From assembly GCA_023388515.1 (NCBI GenBank), contig JAEWGD010000006.1, forward strand, positions 62,001 to 126,000: 64,000 nucleotides of DNA, written 5' to 3'. Below are positions 62,767 through 64,000 of this stretch, one piece after another. Both the position numbers and the translations under genes were made by a program. The notes beneath the pieces are model-generated. The model was not told the DNA's origin and made no database searches. It saw only the letters and a list, made by a program, of their open reading frames with translations. This stretch comes from Bacillota bacterium. GTDB lineage: Bacteria; Bacillota; Clostridia; Oscillospirales; Ruminococcaceae. Positions within the stretch are counted from its first letter, which is position 1. The number at the start of each line of letters is the position of its first letter.

Positions 62767-64000
62767 ATGGTGGGTGTAAAAACAAAAGGCAAAGTCAAGG
62801 CTGCAATTGTTGGAGTGACGATGGCGATTTCGGCTGTTATATCTCCAATGTCAATGGTATTAAATAATGAAGTGGAAGCTGCTTCAATTGATGCTAATTT
62901 TGCAAAGGCCCTTCAGTATTCTCTTTATTTTTATGATGCAAATATGTGTGGAACAGATGTAGGAGAAAGAAATGCTCTTGAATGGAGAGATGATTGCCAT
63001 ACATATGATGCAAATGTTTCAACTCCATATGGTAAAATGGATTTAAGTGGGGGATTTCATGATGCAGGCGACCATGTTAAATTTGGATTACCTGAGGCTT
63101 ATTCAGCAGTAACACTTGGATGGGGTTTTTATGAGTTTAAGGATGCATATACCTCAACTGGTCAGGCTGCTCATGCACAGGTGATTTTGGATCACTTTGC
63201 TGAGTACTTTAGAAAATCAACAGTTATGGAAGGTGGAAATGTAAAAGCTTTCTGTTACCAAGTAGGAGAAGGTGATTCTGACCATAGTTATTGGGGTTCT
63301 CCAGAAGCACAAACCACTGCTAGACCTGCTTATTTTGCAACTCCTAGCAATCCTGCTACCGATATTGTTGGTTTAACTGTAGCAGCATTGGCTGCAAACT
63401 ATGTAAACTTCGGCAACGCTGAGGATTTGAAGTATGCAAAGGCTCTTTATAATTTTGCAAAAAACAACAACAAGGCTGTTGCTACCGAAGGTTCAGCGAG
63501 TTTTTACGTTTCAAAGGCTTGGCAAGATGACATGGCTTTCGCAGCAGTTTGGCTTTATAAAGCAACTGGTGAAAGCAGCTATAAAACTGAAGCAATAGGT
63601 TTTAGAGACTCAATTAAGGGAAGTAACCCTTACTGGGATGAATCTATGAATCCATGGCCATATTGTTGGGATGGAGTTTGGCCTGGAGTAAACGCAATGC
63701 TAGGCGATTGGAGTTTAGTTGAGCAAAACCTAAAGGATGCAACTGGCTCTAATTTTGTATTTTTAAGTCCATGGGGTTCAGCGAGATATAATACTGGCTT
63801 ACAGATGGTAGGACTAATTTATGATAAGTATAAGGGTACTGATAAGTATTCAAGCTGGACAAAAGGACAGATGGAATACTTAATGGGAAATAACAATCAG
63901 GATAAATGCTATATTGTTGGATATAACCAATATTCAGTAAAATATCCTCATCATAGAGCCTCTTCGGGTACTTCTGACGCAAATATCACAAGTCCACATA
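62767..64000 (+). CDS. Secreted glycoside hydrolase family 9 (endoglucanase-type), 5' part
   Basis: The frame is open from ATG 62767 to the right edge (about 411 codons). A signal peptide is clear: basic start, hydrophobic core AIVGVTMAISAVISPMSMVL and a likely cleavage after VEAA (about residue 39). The mature protein begins with the GH9 barrel: FAKALQYSLYFYDANMCG, the catalytic aspartates in GGFHDAGDHVKFG (Asp99 and Asp102), VWPGVNAML, and YPHHRASSG near the end of the visible part. The acid/base glutamate, any carbohydrate-binding module and any dockerin lie outside. It should cleave cellulose or related beta-glucans. GGTGG is a modest ribosome-binding site. Confidence 0.93.
   Translation, partial: MVGVKTKGKVKAAIVGVTMAISAVISPMSMVLNNEVEAASIDANFAKALQYSLYFYDANMCGTDVGERNALEWRDDCHTYDANVSTPYGKMDLSGGFHDAGDHVKFGLPEAYSAVTLGWGFYEFKDAYTSTGQAAHAQVILDHFAEYFRKSTVMEGGNVKAFCYQVGEGDSDHSYWGSPEAQTTARPAYFATPSNPATDIVGLTVAALAANYVNFGNAEDLKYAKALYNFAKNNNKAVATEGSASFYVSKAWQDDMAFAAVWLYKATGESSYKTEAIGFRDSIKGSNPYWDESMNPWPYCWDGVWPGVNAMLGDWSLVEQNLKDATGSNFVFLSPWGSARYNTGLQMVGLIYDKYKGTDKYSSWTKGQMEYLMGNNNQDKCYIVGYNQYSVKYPHHRASSGTSDANITSPH

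Noticed and set aside
1..64000. tRNA or rRNA genes, CRISPR arrays, insertion sequences, att sites and a replication origin.
   Set aside because: I saw no T-loop-like GGTTCGAATCC patterns with cloverleaf arms, no regularly spaced direct repeats with spacers, no transposase or integrase gene and no DnaA-box cluster. A weakly conserved tRNA could still be missed by eye.

Overview
The window is AT-rich, gene-dense DNA from a Gram-positive anaerobe of the Clostridia, most like the Ruminococcaceae/Oscillospiraceae group. The evidence is sporulation-family genes (SpoIIM, SpoVB, a SpoIIIE/FtsK translocase, a TepA-YlzJ pair), an IspH-ribosomal protein S1 fusion typical of Clostridia, strong AGGAGG ribosome-binding sites with frequent TTG/GTG starts, and a secreted GH9 cellulase cut off by the right edge, which suggests a plant-fibre degrader. 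The species cannot be fixed from the window. I see no tRNA, rRNA, CRISPR array, insertion sequence or prophage.

Layout. 1-12.7 kb: the tail of a folate-type ECF transporter S subunit, proC, spoIIM, a DUF624 protein, a surface transglutaminase (minus strand), then murD, two M42 aminopeptidases, an acetyltransferase, a methionine gamma-lyase-family enzyme, a membrane protein of unknown function, and a PASTA-domain protein kinase homologue whose catalytic residues are all replaced. 12.9-19.5 kb: a SpoVB-type flippase (minus), rpe, mecA (minus), then a three-gene set homologous to RnfD, RnfE and RnfA that lacks RnfB, C and G and most cofactor-binding residues, followed by a membrane-anchored putative glycoside hydrolase. 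19.6-22 kb: the minus-strand operon rpmG-secE-nusG-rplK-rplA, with two sequences that look like copies of the 23S rRNA binding site for protein L1.

22.4-36 kb: ddl, murI, a DUF1934 protein, argS, a homocysteine-methyltransferase-like protein with altered zinc ligands, and a PucR/CdaR-type regulator. Then comes a cell-envelope cluster (ftsE, ftsX, an EnvC-like M23 protein and a CtpA protease), followed by greA and lysS. 36.2-38.1 kb (minus): an agrB-agrD pair for a cyclic autoinducer peptide with no sensor kinase or regulator beside it, and an RluA-type pseudouridine synthase. 38.2-49 kb: radC, uvrB, uvrA, a CofE-like gamma-glutamyl ligase, tepA, ylzJ, uppP and ftsK/spoIIIE. 49-64 kb: a YgiQ-family radical SAM protein, a ComEC-like metallo-hydrolase with DUF3006, an HI0933-family flavoprotein, cmk, an acetyltransferase, plsC, ispH-S1, ispDF, a DUF3343 protein with a cysteine desulfurase, cdaA-ybbR (cyclic di-AMP synthesis and its regulator), and the GH9 enzyme.

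Much of the window serves the cell envelope: peptidoglycan precursors (murD, ddl, murI, uppP), lipid-linked steps (ispDF, ispH, plsC), division (ftsEX with its hydrolase) and c-di-AMP control. The least ordinary items are the cofactor-poor Rnf-like module, the orphan agrBD pair, the duplicated L1-binding sites, the PASTA pseudokinase, and the internal ribosome-binding sites at the junctions of the two isoprenoid-enzyme fusions.
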